Positions 1 to 8,978 of a stretch of 64,000 nucleotides of DNA are shown here, piece after piece. Under the pieces are notes generated by a model. That model worked only from the letters and a program-made list of their open reading frames with translations, was not told the DNA's origin and ran no database searches. Position 1 is the first letter of the stretch, and every line of letters begins with the position of its first letter. The translations under genes were made by a program, and so were the position numbers. This DNA comes from Gaoshiqia sediminis (lineage in GTDB: Bacteria > Bacteroidota > Bacteroidia > Bacteroidales > Prolixibacteraceae), in assembly GCF_025907915.1 (NCBI RefSeq), contig NZ_JAPAAF010000001.1, forward strand, positions 310,001-374,000, in the 5' to 3' direction.

Positions 1-259
1 TTCGAAAATTAACCGGATTGTGGATTACTACGCGCGCCGTCCGCAGGTGCAGGAACGGTTGACCGTTCAGATTGCCAACGAGCTGAAGCAGATTTTGAAA
101 ACCGACGACGTAGCGGTGGTGATCGATGCCAGGCACATGTGCGTTTCGTCGCGCGGCATCGAAGATGAAAGCAGCTCCACAGTAACTGCTGAGTATGGCG
201 GCATCTTCAAAGAAAAAGAACGACGCGAAGAATTTCTGAGATATGTGACACTGGATTGA
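1..259 (+). CDS. folE: GTP cyclohydrolase I, C-terminal part
   Basis: The gene enters from the left edge; the reading frame is open from base 2, so the first codon in the window is internal and the 5' part is missing. The 86 visible codons give the C-terminal half of GTP cyclohydrolase I, which converts GTP to dihydroneopterin triphosphate, the first step of folate (and pterin) synthesis in the cytoplasm. The run ARHMCVSSRG around residues 38-47 of the visible part matches the family's conserved His/Cys zinc-site region, followed by the usual hydrophobic C-terminus ending EEFLRYV. A GTG at base 20 is in frame but is not the start, because the upstream residues SKINRI belong to the conserved family sequence. 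Confident family call. Confidence 0.93.
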   Translation, partial: SKINRIVDYYARRPQVQERLTVQIANELKQILKTDDVAVVIDARHMCVSSRGIEDESSSTVTAEYGGIFKEKERREEFLRYVTLD

Positions 260-568
260 TTTCAGTCTATTTAATGGGGGAATACTCAGGTTTTTCTGAA
301 AACTGGCAACCTTTCGACCGGGCAAATGTATTTGTCCGGTTTTTTTCTGACATGCCGCATCGCTGGGATATGGCATGTTGGTCACTACGCGTCGTGACCG
401 TACCTGGCTTTCCCGGTTGCGGCGTTTCGGGTTTTGCAAGGCACGCAGGGCCAAGGTATGTCGTGGCCGGGCGGAAGTTAATGATACTGAAAGGGCAGTG
501 TAACATCCTTAATCAGAAAGAATAGCTTTTAAATTCCTAAAAGCGATTTCCCTGTCGCACATGCCCGG

Positions 569-600
569 CTTTAACCGAAAGGCAAAAAATGTTACCTTTA
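569..600 (+). promoter_or_regulatory. putative purB promoter (Bacteroidota type)
   Basis: The 362 bp between folE and purB hold no convincing gene; a 89-codon frame starting at 256 has no family features and overlaps the folE stop. Close to purB a TACCTTTA box (593-600) resembles the Bacteroidota -7 consensus TAnnTTTG, with a TTTA at 569-572 about 20 bp upstream as a weak -33 element. The start codon of purB follows 22 bp later. Inference from consensus only. Confidence 0.45.
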
Positions 601-621
601 CGCCGCCAAAAATAAAAAATC

Positions 622-1968
622 ATGGAACTGAATTTACTCACTGCAATCACCCCCATAGATGGTCGTTACCGATCGAAAGTTGAAAACCTGCAACTGTACT
701 TCTCGGAGTATGCGCTGATCAAATACCGCGTGCTGGTTGAGGTTGAATATTTTATCGCCCTGTGCGAACTGCCCTTGCCGCAGTTGGCTGGTTTCGATCA
801 CAGCCTGTTTGCCAAACTCCGGCAGGTAGTGGCCGACTTTTCGGTGGACGATGCCCAACGGGTGAAAGACATCGAAAAAGTGACCAACCACGATGTGAAA
901 GCAGTGGAGTACTTCCTGAAAGAAGAATTTGACAAGCTCGGTATTCAATCATACAAAGAATTCATCCACTTTGGGCTGACTTCGCAGGACATCAATAATA
1001 CCGCCGTGCCCAAATCCATTCACGATGCGCTGGATACGGAATATTTTCCGGCGGTGAACGACCTGGTGGACAAGCTGGATGAGCTGGCCGAAGAGTGGAA
1101 AAACATTTCCATGCTGGCAAAAACCCACGGGCAGCCGGCTTCGCCCACCAATCTGGGAAAAGAAATCCGGGTCTTTTCCGAACGCATCAAAAAGCAGCTG
1201 GAACAATTACGCTCCATTAATTGTGATGCCAAGTTTGGCGGGGCAACAGGGAACTTCAACGCTCATCACATTGCCTATCCCGAGATTAGCTGGAAAGCTT
1301 TTGGTAATCATTTCCTGAAAAAATACCTGGGGCTGGAACGGGCGCAATACACCACACAAATTGCCAACTACGACAACCACGCGGCCATTTTTGATGCCCT
1401 GAAACGGGTGAACACCATCATCCTCGATCTCGACCGCGATATGTGGACCTATATTTCGATGGAATACTTCAAGCAAAAAATTAAAGCCGGGGAAGTTGGT
1501 TCGTCGGCCATGCCACACAAAGTGAACCCGATCGATTTTGAAAATTCGGAAGGCAACCTGGGCATTGCCAATGCTTTGTTTGAGCACCTGGCCGCCAAGC
1601 TGCCGGTTTCGCGCCTGCAACGCGACCTGACCGATTCGACGGTGTTGCGCACAATCGGCATGCCGCTGGCACACACGCTCATCGCGGTAAGCTCGACCAT
1701 GCGCGGATTGGATAAATTGTTGCTGAACAAGGATGCCATTGACGCTGACCTGGACAATAACTGGCCGGTAGTGGCCGAGGCTATCCAAACGATCCTGCGC
1801 CGCGAAGGTTATCCGAACCCGTACGAGGCTTTGCGCAACCTGACCCGTGTGAACCGCAAGATCGACCAGCAGGCCATCCACGAGTTTATTGATTCGCTCG
1901 AAATTAGCGGTGAATTGAAAGCTGAATTGAAAAAGATTACCCCGCAGAATTATACCGGGATTTTTTAG
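622..1968 (+). CDS. purB: adenylosuccinate lyase
   Basis: Adenylosuccinate lyase, 448 aa, a fumarase/aspartase-superfamily enzyme that acts twice in purine synthesis: it splits fumarate from SAICAR and from adenylosuccinate. The superfamily signature loop SSAMPHKVNP lies near residues 293-302 and carries the flexible catalytic serine; THGQPASPTN near residue 170 and the N-terminal TPIDGRY segment are the other hallmark motifs. The length equals that of the long proteobacterial/Bacteroidota PurB form (about 450 aa). The ATG at 622 is the first after the putative promoter and gives the canonical N-terminus. The ABC transporter gene follows after 22 bp on the same strand, so the two may be cotranscribed. 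Confidence 0.96.
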   Translation: MELNLLTAITPIDGRYRSKVENLQLYFSEYALIKYRVLVEVEYFIALCELPLPQLAGFDHSLFAKLRQVVADFSVDDAQRVKDIEKVTNHDVKAVEYFLKEEFDKLGIQSYKEFIHFGLTSQDINNTAVPKSIHDALDTEYFPAVNDLVDKLDELAEEWKNISMLAKTHGQPASPTNLGKEIRVFSERIKKQLEQLRSINCDAKFGGATGNFNAHHIAYPEISWKAFGNHFLKKYLGLERAQYTTQIANYDNHAAIFDALKRVNTIILDLDRDMWTYISMEYFKQKIKAGEVGSSAMPHKVNPIDFENSEGNLGIANALFEHLAAKLPVSRLQRDLTDSTVLRTIGMPLAHTLIAVSSTMRGLDKLLLNKDAIDADLDNNWPVVAEAIQTILRREGYPNPYEALRNLTRVNRKIDQQAIHEFIDSLEISGELKAELKKITPQNYTGIF

Positions 1969-1990
1969 TCCCCGCTCCGAACGCATGTAA

Positions 1991-3814
1991 ATGAAAGATT
2001 TAATCCACCTCCTGAGGCGGTTTTTGCCGCCCTACAAAAGCAAAGTAGTGTTGAACTTCGTGTTTAACCTGTTTGCTGCCATCTTTGGCGCCTTTTCGTT
2101 TGGCTTGTTATCACCCGTGTTGGGGATCTTGTTCCAAACCAAGGAATACGTTCGCGAGTTGATGCCTTTCGAGTTTAACCTGAATGTCATCGAAAACAAC
2201 CTGTCGTATTTCATCACCTGGATTATTGATACGTACGGTGAGTCGTCCGCGCTCATTTACATCGGCCTGTTCATCATTCTTATGGTGATGCTGAAAGTGG
2301 GCTTCACCTACCTGGCCAGCTACATGATGATTGCCATCCGCAATGGCGTGGTGCGCGACATCCGCAGCAAAATATACCGCAAAATGCTGTCGTTGCCGCT
2401 GGGCTTTTTTAGCGACGAGCGTAAAGGCGACATCATGGCCCGCATGACCGGCGATGTGCAGGAAATCGAAAACTCGGTGATGAACTCGCTCGACATGCTG
2501 TTCAAAAACCCGATGCTGATTTTGATTTCGCTGTCCTACATGGTCTATACCAGCTGGTCGCTTACCATCTTCGTGTTTATCATGCTGCCGGTTGCCGGTT
2601 TGCTGATCGGAAGGGTGGGGAAGAGCCTGAAAAAGCAGTCGCGCCGCGGACAAAACAAGCAGGGCGAAATCCTGTCGATTATTGATGAAGACATTTCCGG
2701 CTTGCGGGTTATTAAGGCGTTTACGGCCGAGAAAAAAGCGACCGAACGCTTTGAGCGGGAAAACGAAAACTACCGCTTGATTATGAACCGCCTGATGAGC
2801 CGCTACTTTTTAGCCCATCCGATGAGTGAATTCCTGGGTACGGCGGTCATCGTTATTGTGCTTTGGTACGGCGGCAATCTGATCCTCTCCAACGAGGCCG
2901 GATCGCTCACCCCGCAGCAGTTTATCGTTTACCTGGTTTTCTTCTACAACATCATCAACCCGGCCAAGGCCTTTTCCACGGCCCTGTACAGTGTGGAAAA
3001 AGGATTGGCTTCGATGGAGCGGATCGACCGCATCCTGAGCCAGGAGAATACCATCAAGGACAAGCCAAACGCCATAGCAAAAGCTGCCTTCGCCGATTCG
3101 ATTGAATACCGGCATGTCGGGTTCAGCTATGTTTCGGAGAAGGTGTTGGACGATATCAACCTGACGATTAAGAAAGGACAGACGATTGCGTTTGTCGGAA
3201 AATCGGGCTCGGGAAAAACCACGCTGGTTGACCTGATGCCGCGTTTCTGGGATGTGACCGAGGGCGGTATTTTCATTGACGGGACCGACATTCGCGACCT
3301 GAAACTGCACGACCTGCGCAACCTGATGGGCAATGTAAACCAGGAACCGATCCTGTTCAACGAAACCTTTTTCAACAACATTGCTTTTGGCGTGGAAGGT
3401 GCTACCGAGGAAGATGTGATCAACGCCGCCAAAATTGCCAATGCGCACGAATTTATCATGGCCACCGAAAATGGCTACCAAACCAATATCGGCGACCGTG
3501 GCGACAAATTGTCGGGCGGGCAAAAACAGCGCATTTCCATTGCGCGGGCCATCCTGAAAAACCCGCCCATCCTGATTCTCGACGAAGCCACCTCGGCGCT
3601 CGATACCGAATCGGAAAAACTGGTGCAGCAGGCGTTGGAAAACCTGATGAAAAACCGCACTTCGCTGGTGATTGCCCACCGCCTGTCAACCATCAAAAAT
3701 GCCGACGTGATTTGTGTGTTGCTCGATGGAAAAATCGTTGAGACAGGCACCCACGACGAGCTGATTGCCCGGGAAGGCCACTATTTCAAGCTGCATAAGA
3801 TGCAGGTTTTTTAG
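1991..3814 (+). CDS. ABC exporter, fused permease-ATPase (MsbA-like)
   Basis: A 607-aa half-transporter with the standard type IV ABC exporter layout: six membrane segments in residues ~20-310 (ABC_membrane) then one nucleotide-binding domain. Walker A GKSGSGKTT is near residue 403, the signature LSGGQKQR near 503, Walker B ILILDEAT near 528 and the H-loop AHRLST near 560, so the ATPase looks complete. It should work as a homodimer in the inner membrane. Closest general group is MsbA/lipid or multidrug exporters; the substrate cannot be read from sequence. It begins 22 bp after purB, and the ~325 bp downstream contain a REP-like repeat cluster rather than a gene. Confidence 0.9.
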   Translation: MKDLIHLLRRFLPPYKSKVVLNFVFNLFAAIFGAFSFGLLSPVLGILFQTKEYVRELMPFEFNLNVIENNLSYFITWIIDTYGESSALIYIGLFIILMVMLKVGFTYLASYMMIAIRNGVVRDIRSKIYRKMLSLPLGFFSDERKGDIMARMTGDVQEIENSVMNSLDMLFKNPMLILISLSYMVYTSWSLTIFVFIMLPVAGLLIGRVGKSLKKQSRRGQNKQGEILSIIDEDISGLRVIKAFTAEKKATERFERENENYRLIMNRLMSRYFLAHPMSEFLGTAVIVIVLWYGGNLILSNEAGSLTPQQFIVYLVFFYNIINPAKAFSTALYSVEKGLASMERIDRILSQENTIKDKPNAIAKAAFADSIEYRHVGFSYVSEKVLDDINLTIKKGQTIAFVGKSGSGKTTLVDLMPRFWDVTEGGIFIDGTDIRDLKLHDLRNLMGNVNQEPILFNETFFNNIAFGVEGATEEDVINAAKIANAHEFIMATENGYQTNIGDRGDKLSGGQKQRISIARAILKNPPILILDEATSALDTESEKLVQQALENLMKNRTSLVIAHRLSTIKNADVICVLLDGKIVETGTHDELIAREGHYFKLHKMQVF

Positions 3815-3879
3815 AAAAGGTATCGAATGGTATCCGGTTAATATTTTTTGATATTTCTGTATCTCTTGTTTTTATTACG

Positions 3880-4075
3880 TCTCCAAAGGGACTTCAAGAA
3901 TTGGGGCGAACTATCTTTTACTACCCATATTAAGTCCCTTCCGGGACTGTACAGATCATTCTGTGCTACTTTTTACCTCGAACAATACTTTGTCCGGCAT
4001 GTCCGACATCCCGTCAGGGATCAGATATTGGTAGAGAAAGAAGTTGCAAAAGGCATCCCAGTCCCGTAGGGACGA
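3880..4075. repeat. REP-like palindromic repeat cluster
   Basis: The 325-bp gap between the ABC gene and the hydrolase holds at least three short palindromes of one type: AGTCCC-ttcc-GGGACT (3933-3948), ATCCC-gtca-GGGAT (4008-4021) and GTCCC-gta-GGGAC (4061-4073), plus a half copy AAGGGACT near 3886. Between them run AT-rich spacers such as TATTGGTAGAGAAAG. Repeated extragenic palindromes with a TCCC-n-GGGA core are common between Bacteroidota genes. No protein-coding signal is convincing here; the in-frame extension of the hydrolase gene into this cluster (from 4044) is judged accidental. Confidence 0.6.
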
Positions 4076-4106
4076 AATATACTTCAGTTTATTTTTCCTT
4101 TTCTGC

Positions 4107-4114
4107 TATCTTTA
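4107..4114 (+). promoter_or_regulatory. possible -7 box of the hydrolase gene
   Basis: TATCTTTA lies 26 bp before the chosen start at 4140 and differs from TAnnTTTG only at the last base. No clear -33 TTTG is seen at the expected distance. It supports the internal start at 4140 over the upstream one at 4044, which would lie before the promoter. Confidence 0.35.
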
Positions 4115-4139
4115 TGCGTCCAAACCAATACTTCAAACC

Positions 4140-4967
4140 ATGAATTCTATTCGATTATTCCCCTCGATTTTTGCACTGTTTTTCCTGCTGTCCTTCTCCG
4201 TGCAAGCACAGGAAACGATTTCTTATAAAACCGAAACCAATCTGTTGTACCGTGAGAATGACGGTTTGACCGATTACATGAACGAGCGTTGCCGCCTGGA
4301 TGTTTACTATCCGGTTGGGAAGAAGGATTTTGCCACCATTGTTTGGTTTCATGGCGGGGGAATTACCGGGGGCGAAAAATTCATTCCCGACCGCTGGAAA
4401 GAGCAGGGCTTTGCGGTGGTGGCGGTAAACTACCGGTTAAGTCCTCAGGTGAAAAGCCCGGCGTATATCGAAGATGCCGCGGCTGCTGTGGCCTGGGTGT
4501 TCCGGCACATCGAAGAATTTGGCGGTTCGGCTGAAAAGATTGTGGTCTCCGGACATTCGGCCGGAGGCTATCTGGCCAGCATGGTTGGCCTGGATAAGCA
4601 GTATCTGGCTGCTTTTGGCGTTGATGCCGACCGGATTGCCGCACTTGTTCCTTTCAGTGGGCATACCATTACGCACTTTACCATCCGCGACGAGCGCGGT
4701 ATCCCGGGAACACAGCCGGTTGTTGATGCCCTGGCGCCGCTGTTTCACGTTCGTCCCGACGCTCCGCCCCTGTACCTGATTACCGGCGGCCGCGAACTGG
4801 AAATGCTGGGGCGCTACGAAGAGAATGCGTATATGTACCGTATGATGAAAGTGGCCGGGCACCAGCAGACCTATTTGTACGAGCTGGACGGTTTCGATCA
4901 CGGTGGAATGGCCGCCCCCGCTTTCGACTTGACCCTGCGCATTTTGAAAGAACGGGGATTGAACTAG
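4140..4967 (+). CDS. secreted alpha/beta hydrolase (esterase/lipase-like)
   Basis: A serine hydrolase of the alpha/beta fold, 276 aa from the ATG at 4140. This start is chosen because it begins a signal peptide (basic MNSIR, then a Phe/Leu-rich core, VQAQ cleavage region), whereas the in-frame start at 4044 adds 32 residues from repeat DNA. HGGG (oxyanion hole) appears near residue 73, the nucleophile elbow GHSAGG near residue 138, and a late DGFDHGG supplies the likely catalytic His. These are the marks of the hormone-sensitive-lipase/BD-FAE group that removes acyl esters or short-chain esters outside the cytoplasm. Substrate unknown. It ends just before the 21-bp repeat array and converges on htpG. 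Confidence 0.82.
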   Translation: MNSIRLFPSIFALFFLLSFSVQAQETISYKTETNLLYRENDGLTDYMNERCRLDVYYPVGKKDFATIVWFHGGGITGGEKFIPDRWKEQGFAVVAVNYRLSPQVKSPAYIEDAAAAVAWVFRHIEEFGGSAEKIVVSGHSAGGYLASMVGLDKQYLAAFGVDADRIAALVPFSGHTITHFTIRDERGIPGTQPVVDALAPLFHVRPDAPPLYLITGGRELEMLGRYEENAYMYRMMKVAGHQQTYLYELDGFDHGGMAAPAFDLTLRILKERGLN

Positions 4968-5005
4968 AATTTCAAGGGAATTGGGTTGTTATCGGTCACG
5001 AGCTG

Positions 5006-5161
5006 TTCCTTAACATGTTTTGCGCGTTCCTTAACGCATTTCTTCCATTCCTTAACGTTCTTCTCCTGTTCCTTAACCTATTTTTTCGGTTCCTTAGCGT
5101 GCATCGTCTGTTCCTTAACGCTGTTGGCGGATTCCTTGAGGCACATCTTGCATTCCTGATG
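5006..5161. repeat. eight-unit 21-bp-period repeat array
   Basis: The nonamer TTCCTTAAC or a close variant recurs at 5006, 5027, 5048, 5069, 5090, 5111, 5132 and 5153, every 21 bp without exception; the 12 bp between copies differ from unit to unit. Read on the minus strand the constant part is GTT-AAG-GAA, so one frame gives the heptad VKExxxx (units include VKEQEKN, VKEWKKC, VKERAKH), interrupted by one TAG. It lies between the convergent hydrolase and htpG, beyond the htpG terminator. It may be a relic coiled-coil coding repeat or an array of protein-binding sites spaced by two helical turns. Confidence 0.85.
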
Positions 5162-5182
5162 ACTTTGGATTAGGTCTTCAAG

Positions 5183-5217
5183 CAAAAAAGCCACCAGTGT
5201 TTTTGCTGATGGCTTTT
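5183..5217 (-). terminator. Rho-independent terminator of htpG
   Basis: A 12-bp hairpin, left arm AAAAGCCACCAG (5186-5197) and right arm CTGATGGCTTTT (5205-5216) with one mismatch, lies 23 bp past the htpG stop. Read in the minus direction the stem is followed by a run of six T. It may also act weakly on transcripts from the opposite side. Confidence 0.8.
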
Positions 5218-5239
5218 CGGTTTTATGGTGATGACTGAT

Positions 5240-7297
5240 TTACTTGATCAGTTCTACGCTGCGGCGTACAAATTTGTCGAGGTCTTCGCCCTTCAGCAGT
5301 CCGTTGGCCAGCAGGGCCAGGTCAACCAACTGTTTGGCCAGTTTGTTGTCCTTACCGAAAGCTTTCAGCTTGTCGCGTTTTTCATCTTCCAGACCGGAAA
5401 TTTTAGTGCGCACATCTTCCAGCTTTTCTTTGTCGGCTTGAGGCACTTCTTCGTCTTTTTTACCCTCTTTGGCTTTTTCCAGCCCTTCCTGTTCGCCTTT
5501 TAAAGCGGCCAGTTGATCGTTCAGTTGGGTCAGGTCAGCGCTCAGCACTTCGTCTTTCTCGGCCAGCACTTTTTTCACCAGCGGATGATCGGTATTGACT
5601 ACCAGGTTGAGGCTTTCGGGCAGGTCGCCGTAGAAGTTCATGCCGCCGTTGCCTTGCAGCTTGCTCATGTCTTTCATGCGGCGCATAAACTCGTTGCGGG
5701 TAATGACCATCGGTTGGGCCTGCTCGCCCATGTTTTTGAAGTCGATGACGTAATTCACGCCGTTCGTTTCGGGGCAAACCGACTGGAACACGGGGCTCAG
5801 CTCCTGGCGTTCTTCAAAGCTCAGGTGGTCGGCCGGGTCTTCCTTGCGGATGAGGTGGTCCACCACATCGGAGTCGATGCGCACAAAACGTTTATCGGTA
5901 TGTTTCTGCTCAAATTGGTTGATCAGGTGCGTTGACAGCACATCGTCCATCACCAGCACATCGTAGCCTTTGTTCTTGGCGTCCTGGATAAAGCTGTACT
6001 GGTCTTCCAGGTGGCTGGTGTACAAATAAATCAGGTTGTTGTCCTTGTCGGTCTGGCTGTCCTTGATCAGTTTTTCGTACTCTTCGAAGGTGAAATACTT
6101 GCCGTCGGTATTTTTGAACAGGAAGAAGCTCATCGCTTTTTCGGCAAATTTTTCGTCGGTGAGCATGCCGTATTCGATGAAAATCTTCAGGTCGTCCCAT
6201 TTTTTTTCAAACTCTTCGCGGTTGTCTTTAAAGAGCTGGCTGAGGCGGTCGGCCACTTTTTTGGTGATGTGTGTGCTGATTTTTTTCACGTTCGAATCGC
6301 TTTGCAGGTACGAGCGCGACACGTTCAGCGGAATGTCGGGCGAGTCGATCACCCCGTGCAGCAGGGTCAGGAATTCGGGCACAATGCCTTCAACCGAGTC
6401 GGTCACAAAAACCTGGTTGCTGTACAGCTGTATTTTGTTCTTCTGGACCTCGATCGTATTTTTCAGTTTCGGGAAATACAAAATACCGGTCAGGTTGAAG
6501 GGATAATCCACGTTCAGGTGGATGTTGAACAGCGGTTCTTCGCTGTACGGGTACAACTGCTGGTAGAACGAAGCGTAATCTTCATCTTTCAGGTCAACCG
6601 GTTTTTTGGTCCAGGCCGGTGCAATATCGTTGATTTGGTTATCCTCTTCGGTATCCACCTCCTTGCCGTCTTTCCAGGTGGTTTTCTTTCCGAAAACGAC
6701 GGGCACAGGCAGAAACTTGCAGTATTTGTTCAGGATTTCGGAAACACGCGCTTTGTTTACAAACTCTTCCGACTCTTCGTTGATGTACATGATGATGTCG
6801 GTGCCCACTTCCGTGCGGTCGGCATCTTCCAGGATATATTCGGGGCTGCCGTCGCACTCCCAGCGGATGGCCTGTGCACCTTCTTTGTACGATTTACTGA
6901 TGATTTCAACCTTGTGCGAAACCATAAACGACGAGTAAAAACCCAACCCAAAGTGGCCGATGATGGCATTCGCGTCGTTCTTGTATTTGTCGAGGAATTC
7001 GTTGGCGCCCGAGAAGGCAATCTGGTTGATGTACTTTTCCACTTCTTCGGCAGTCATCCCGATGCCATTGTCCGATACGGTGATGGTCTTTTTATCTTCG
7101 TCCAGCGAAATGCGCACGGCGGCATTTTCAACCGAAACGCTGGTTTCGCCGCGGGCGGCCAATGTTTTCAGTTTTTGGGTCGCATCCACCGCGTTCGATA
7201 CAATCTCGCGCAGAAAAATATCATGATCGGAATACAGGAATTTTTTAATGATCGGGAATAAGTTGTCGCTTGATACGCCAATTTTACCTTTTTGCAT
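5240..7297 (-). CDS. htpG: HSP90-family molecular chaperone HtpG
   Basis: Bacterial Hsp90, 685 aa from the ATG at 7297. A longer in-frame start at 7351 adds an unconserved MKKRPSLNQ leader and is less likely; MQKGKIGVSSDN matches the usual Bacteroidota N-terminus. The N-terminal GHKL ATPase domain shows the family motifs LREIVSNAVDA, DNGIGM and GHFGLGFYS; the middle domain has the conserved NVSRSYLQ segment, and the C-terminal dimerisation domain is present. A charged Lys/Glu stretch sits near residues 610-640. It assists folding of client proteins in the cytoplasm with ATP. No heat-shock operator was recognised in the ~200-bp divergent region shared with the aminotransferase gene. Confidence 0.96.
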   Translation of the reverse strand: MQKGKIGVSSDNLFPIIKKFLYSDHDIFLREIVSNAVDATQKLKTLAARGETSVSVENAAVRISLDEDKKTITVSDNGIGMTAEEVEKYINQIAFSGANEFLDKYKNDANAIIGHFGLGFYSSFMVSHKVEIISKSYKEGAQAIRWECDGSPEYILEDADRTEVGTDIIMYINEESEEFVNKARVSEILNKYCKFLPVPVVFGKKTTWKDGKEVDTEEDNQINDIAPAWTKKPVDLKDEDYASFYQQLYPYSEEPLFNIHLNVDYPFNLTGILYFPKLKNTIEVQKNKIQLYSNQVFVTDSVEGIVPEFLTLLHGVIDSPDIPLNVSRSYLQSDSNVKKISTHITKKVADRLSQLFKDNREEFEKKWDDLKIFIEYGMLTDEKFAEKAMSFFLFKNTDGKYFTFEEYEKLIKDSQTDKDNNLIYLYTSHLEDQYSFIQDAKNKGYDVLVMDDVLSTHLINQFEQKHTDKRFVRIDSDVVDHLIRKEDPADHLSFEERQELSPVFQSVCPETNGVNYVIDFKNMGEQAQPMVITRNEFMRRMKDMSKLQGNGGMNFYGDLPESLNLVVNTDHPLVKKVLAEKDEVLSADLTQLNDQLAALKGEQEGLEKAKEGKKDEEVPQADKEKLEDVRTKISGLEDEKRDKLKAFGKDNKLAKQLVDLALLANGLLKGEDLDKFVRRSVELIK

Positions 7298-7496
7298 GGT
7301 TATCTTATTTTTTGAGTTTAACATCTGATTTAACGAAGGTCTTTTTTTCAAAGCGTGTGCCAGTAGTTAAAAATGACGAATTGTCACCCTGATTGGCAAC
7401 TTCATCGGAAAGTTGTGCCGTGAAATGTGATTTATTTCTGTTTTTATGTCAGGCGAATGGCTTTATTTTGTGCTCAATTCGCCAGCACTGTTGACC

Positions 7497-8966
7497 ATGG
7501 GAACACTCGAAAATTATTTCAGCTTCTTCCGGGAGCAGATCATCGGAATTGACCAAACCTTTGAAAGCCCGTTTGGGCAAAAGAAAATTTTGTATGCCGA
7601 TTGGATTGCCAGCGGCCGCTTGTACCGACCGATCGAGGAGAAGCTCGCGCATGATTTCGGGCCGTTTGTGGCCAACACACACACCGAAACCAGTGAGACG
7701 GGCGCGCTGATGACCAGCGCTTATCATTTGGCGCATCAAATCATCAAGCAGCATGTGAATGCCGGCCCCAACGATGTGATCATCACTGCCGGTTTTGGCA
7801 TGACGACGGTCATCAACAAGTTTCAGCGGATTTTAGGGTTGAAGCTGTGCGGAAAGATTTCGGGGAAAGCCTGCATCAAAGAACGTGAGAAACCGGTGGT
7901 TTTCATTTCGCACATGGAGCACCACTCCAACCACACCAGCTGGTACGAAACCATTGCCGATGTGGTCATTGTTGAACCGGGGGCCGATTTACAGATTGAC
8001 CCCGAAAATCTGCGCAAAAAGCTGGAAGAATACAAAGATCGTCCGTTTAAAATAGGGTCGTTCACGGCCTGTTCCAATGTAACCGGCATCCGTACGCCGT
8101 ATTACGAGCTGGCCAGCATGATGCACGAATACGGGGGAGTGGCGTTTATCGATTTTGCTGCGTCGGCGCCTTACGACGAGATTAACATGCACCCCGACGA
8201 CCCGATGATGAAGCTGGATGCCGTGATGTTTTCGCCGCACAAGTTTTTGGGCGGGCCGGGCTCATCGGGTGTGTTGGTGTTCGACAAGTCGATGTACCAC
8301 AACACGGTGCCCGACCATCCGGGCGGCGGCACGGTGGACTGGACCAACCCCTGGGGCAAATACAAGTATGTTGACGACATTGAAGCGCGGGAAGATGGCG
8401 GAACCCCCGGATTTTTACAATCGATCCGCACGGCCCTCTGTTTTCAGTTGAAAGACCAAATGGGCATTGAAAGGATTCGTTCCCGCGAAGAAGAGTTGCT
8501 TCAGTTGGCTTTTGCCGGGCTCGACAGTATTCCCGAAGTCGTCATCCTGGCCAACAACCAGCGCAACCGGCTGGGGGTGATTTCTTTTTATGTGCCGGGC
8601 ATTCATTACAACCTGCTGGTACGTTTGCTGAACGATTTGTATGGCATTCAGGTGCGCGGGGGCTGTGCCTGTGCCGGAACCTACGGCCACTTTTTGCTGG
8701 AAGTGAGCTACGAGCAATCTTCCGAAATCACCGATAAAATTAATCATGGCGACTTGTCGGACAAGCCGGGCTGGGTGCGCTGGTCGTTGCACCCTACCAT
8801 GACGAATGCTGAGGTCACCCTGTTTATCGAAGCACTGCGCGATATTGTTGTCAATCTGGAAATTTACCGGGAGCAGTATGTTCCTGTGCCGCGCACGAAT
8901 ACTTTTCGTCACAGGCAGGAAAAGGATTACCGGCAGGAGGTGTCAGCTTGGTTTGCGTTGGGATGA
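7497..8966 (+). CDS. PLP-dependent class V aminotransferase
   Basis: A fold-type I PLP enzyme of the class V aminotransferase / cysteine-desulfurase superfamily, 489 aa from ATG 7497. The frame is open from 7446, but the extra 17 residues are not like the family and 7497 gives MGTLENYF just before the conserved domain. The PLP lysine is in SPHKFLGG (Lys near residue 248), preceded by IDFAASAPYDE with the cofactor Asp. A Cys-rich GGCACAGTYGH motif near residue 390 resembles the Cys loop of desulfurases, so a sulfur-transfer or C-S lyase role is possible, but the ~490 aa size and lack of isc/suf neighbours argue against a house-keeping IscS/SufS. Reaction not assigned. Confidence 0.8.
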   Translation: MGTLENYFSFFREQIIGIDQTFESPFGQKKILYADWIASGRLYRPIEEKLAHDFGPFVANTHTETSETGALMTSAYHLAHQIIKQHVNAGPNDVIITAGFGMTTVINKFQRILGLKLCGKISGKACIKEREKPVVFISHMEHHSNHTSWYETIADVVIVEPGADLQIDPENLRKKLEEYKDRPFKIGSFTACSNVTGIRTPYYELASMMHEYGGVAFIDFAASAPYDEINMHPDDPMMKLDAVMFSPHKFLGGPGSSGVLVFDKSMYHNTVPDHPGGGTVDWTNPWGKYKYVDDIEAREDGGTPGFLQSIRTALCFQLKDQMGIERIRSREEELLQLAFAGLDSIPEVVILANNQRNRLGVISFYVPGIHYNLLVRLLNDLYGIQVRGGCACAGTYGHFLLEVSYEQSSEITDKINHGDLSDKPGWVRWSLHPTMTNAEVTLFIEALRDIVVNLEIYREQYVPVPRTNTFRHRQEKDYRQEVSAWFALG

Positions 8967-8978
8967 AAGATGGCCAGC

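Noticed and set aside
256-525. 89-codon plus-strand frame between folE and purB
   Set aside because: Starts inside the folE stop, no family features, odd composition, and a weak promoter lies between it and purB.
5006-5161. CRISPR array
   Set aside because: The 9-bp constant part is too short, the spacing of 21 bp too small, and no cas genes are near.
6011-7261. 416-codon plus-strand frame opposite htpG
   Set aside because: Antisense shadow of the conserved htpG gene; sequence is repetitive Phe/Val/His as expected from a reversed codon pattern.
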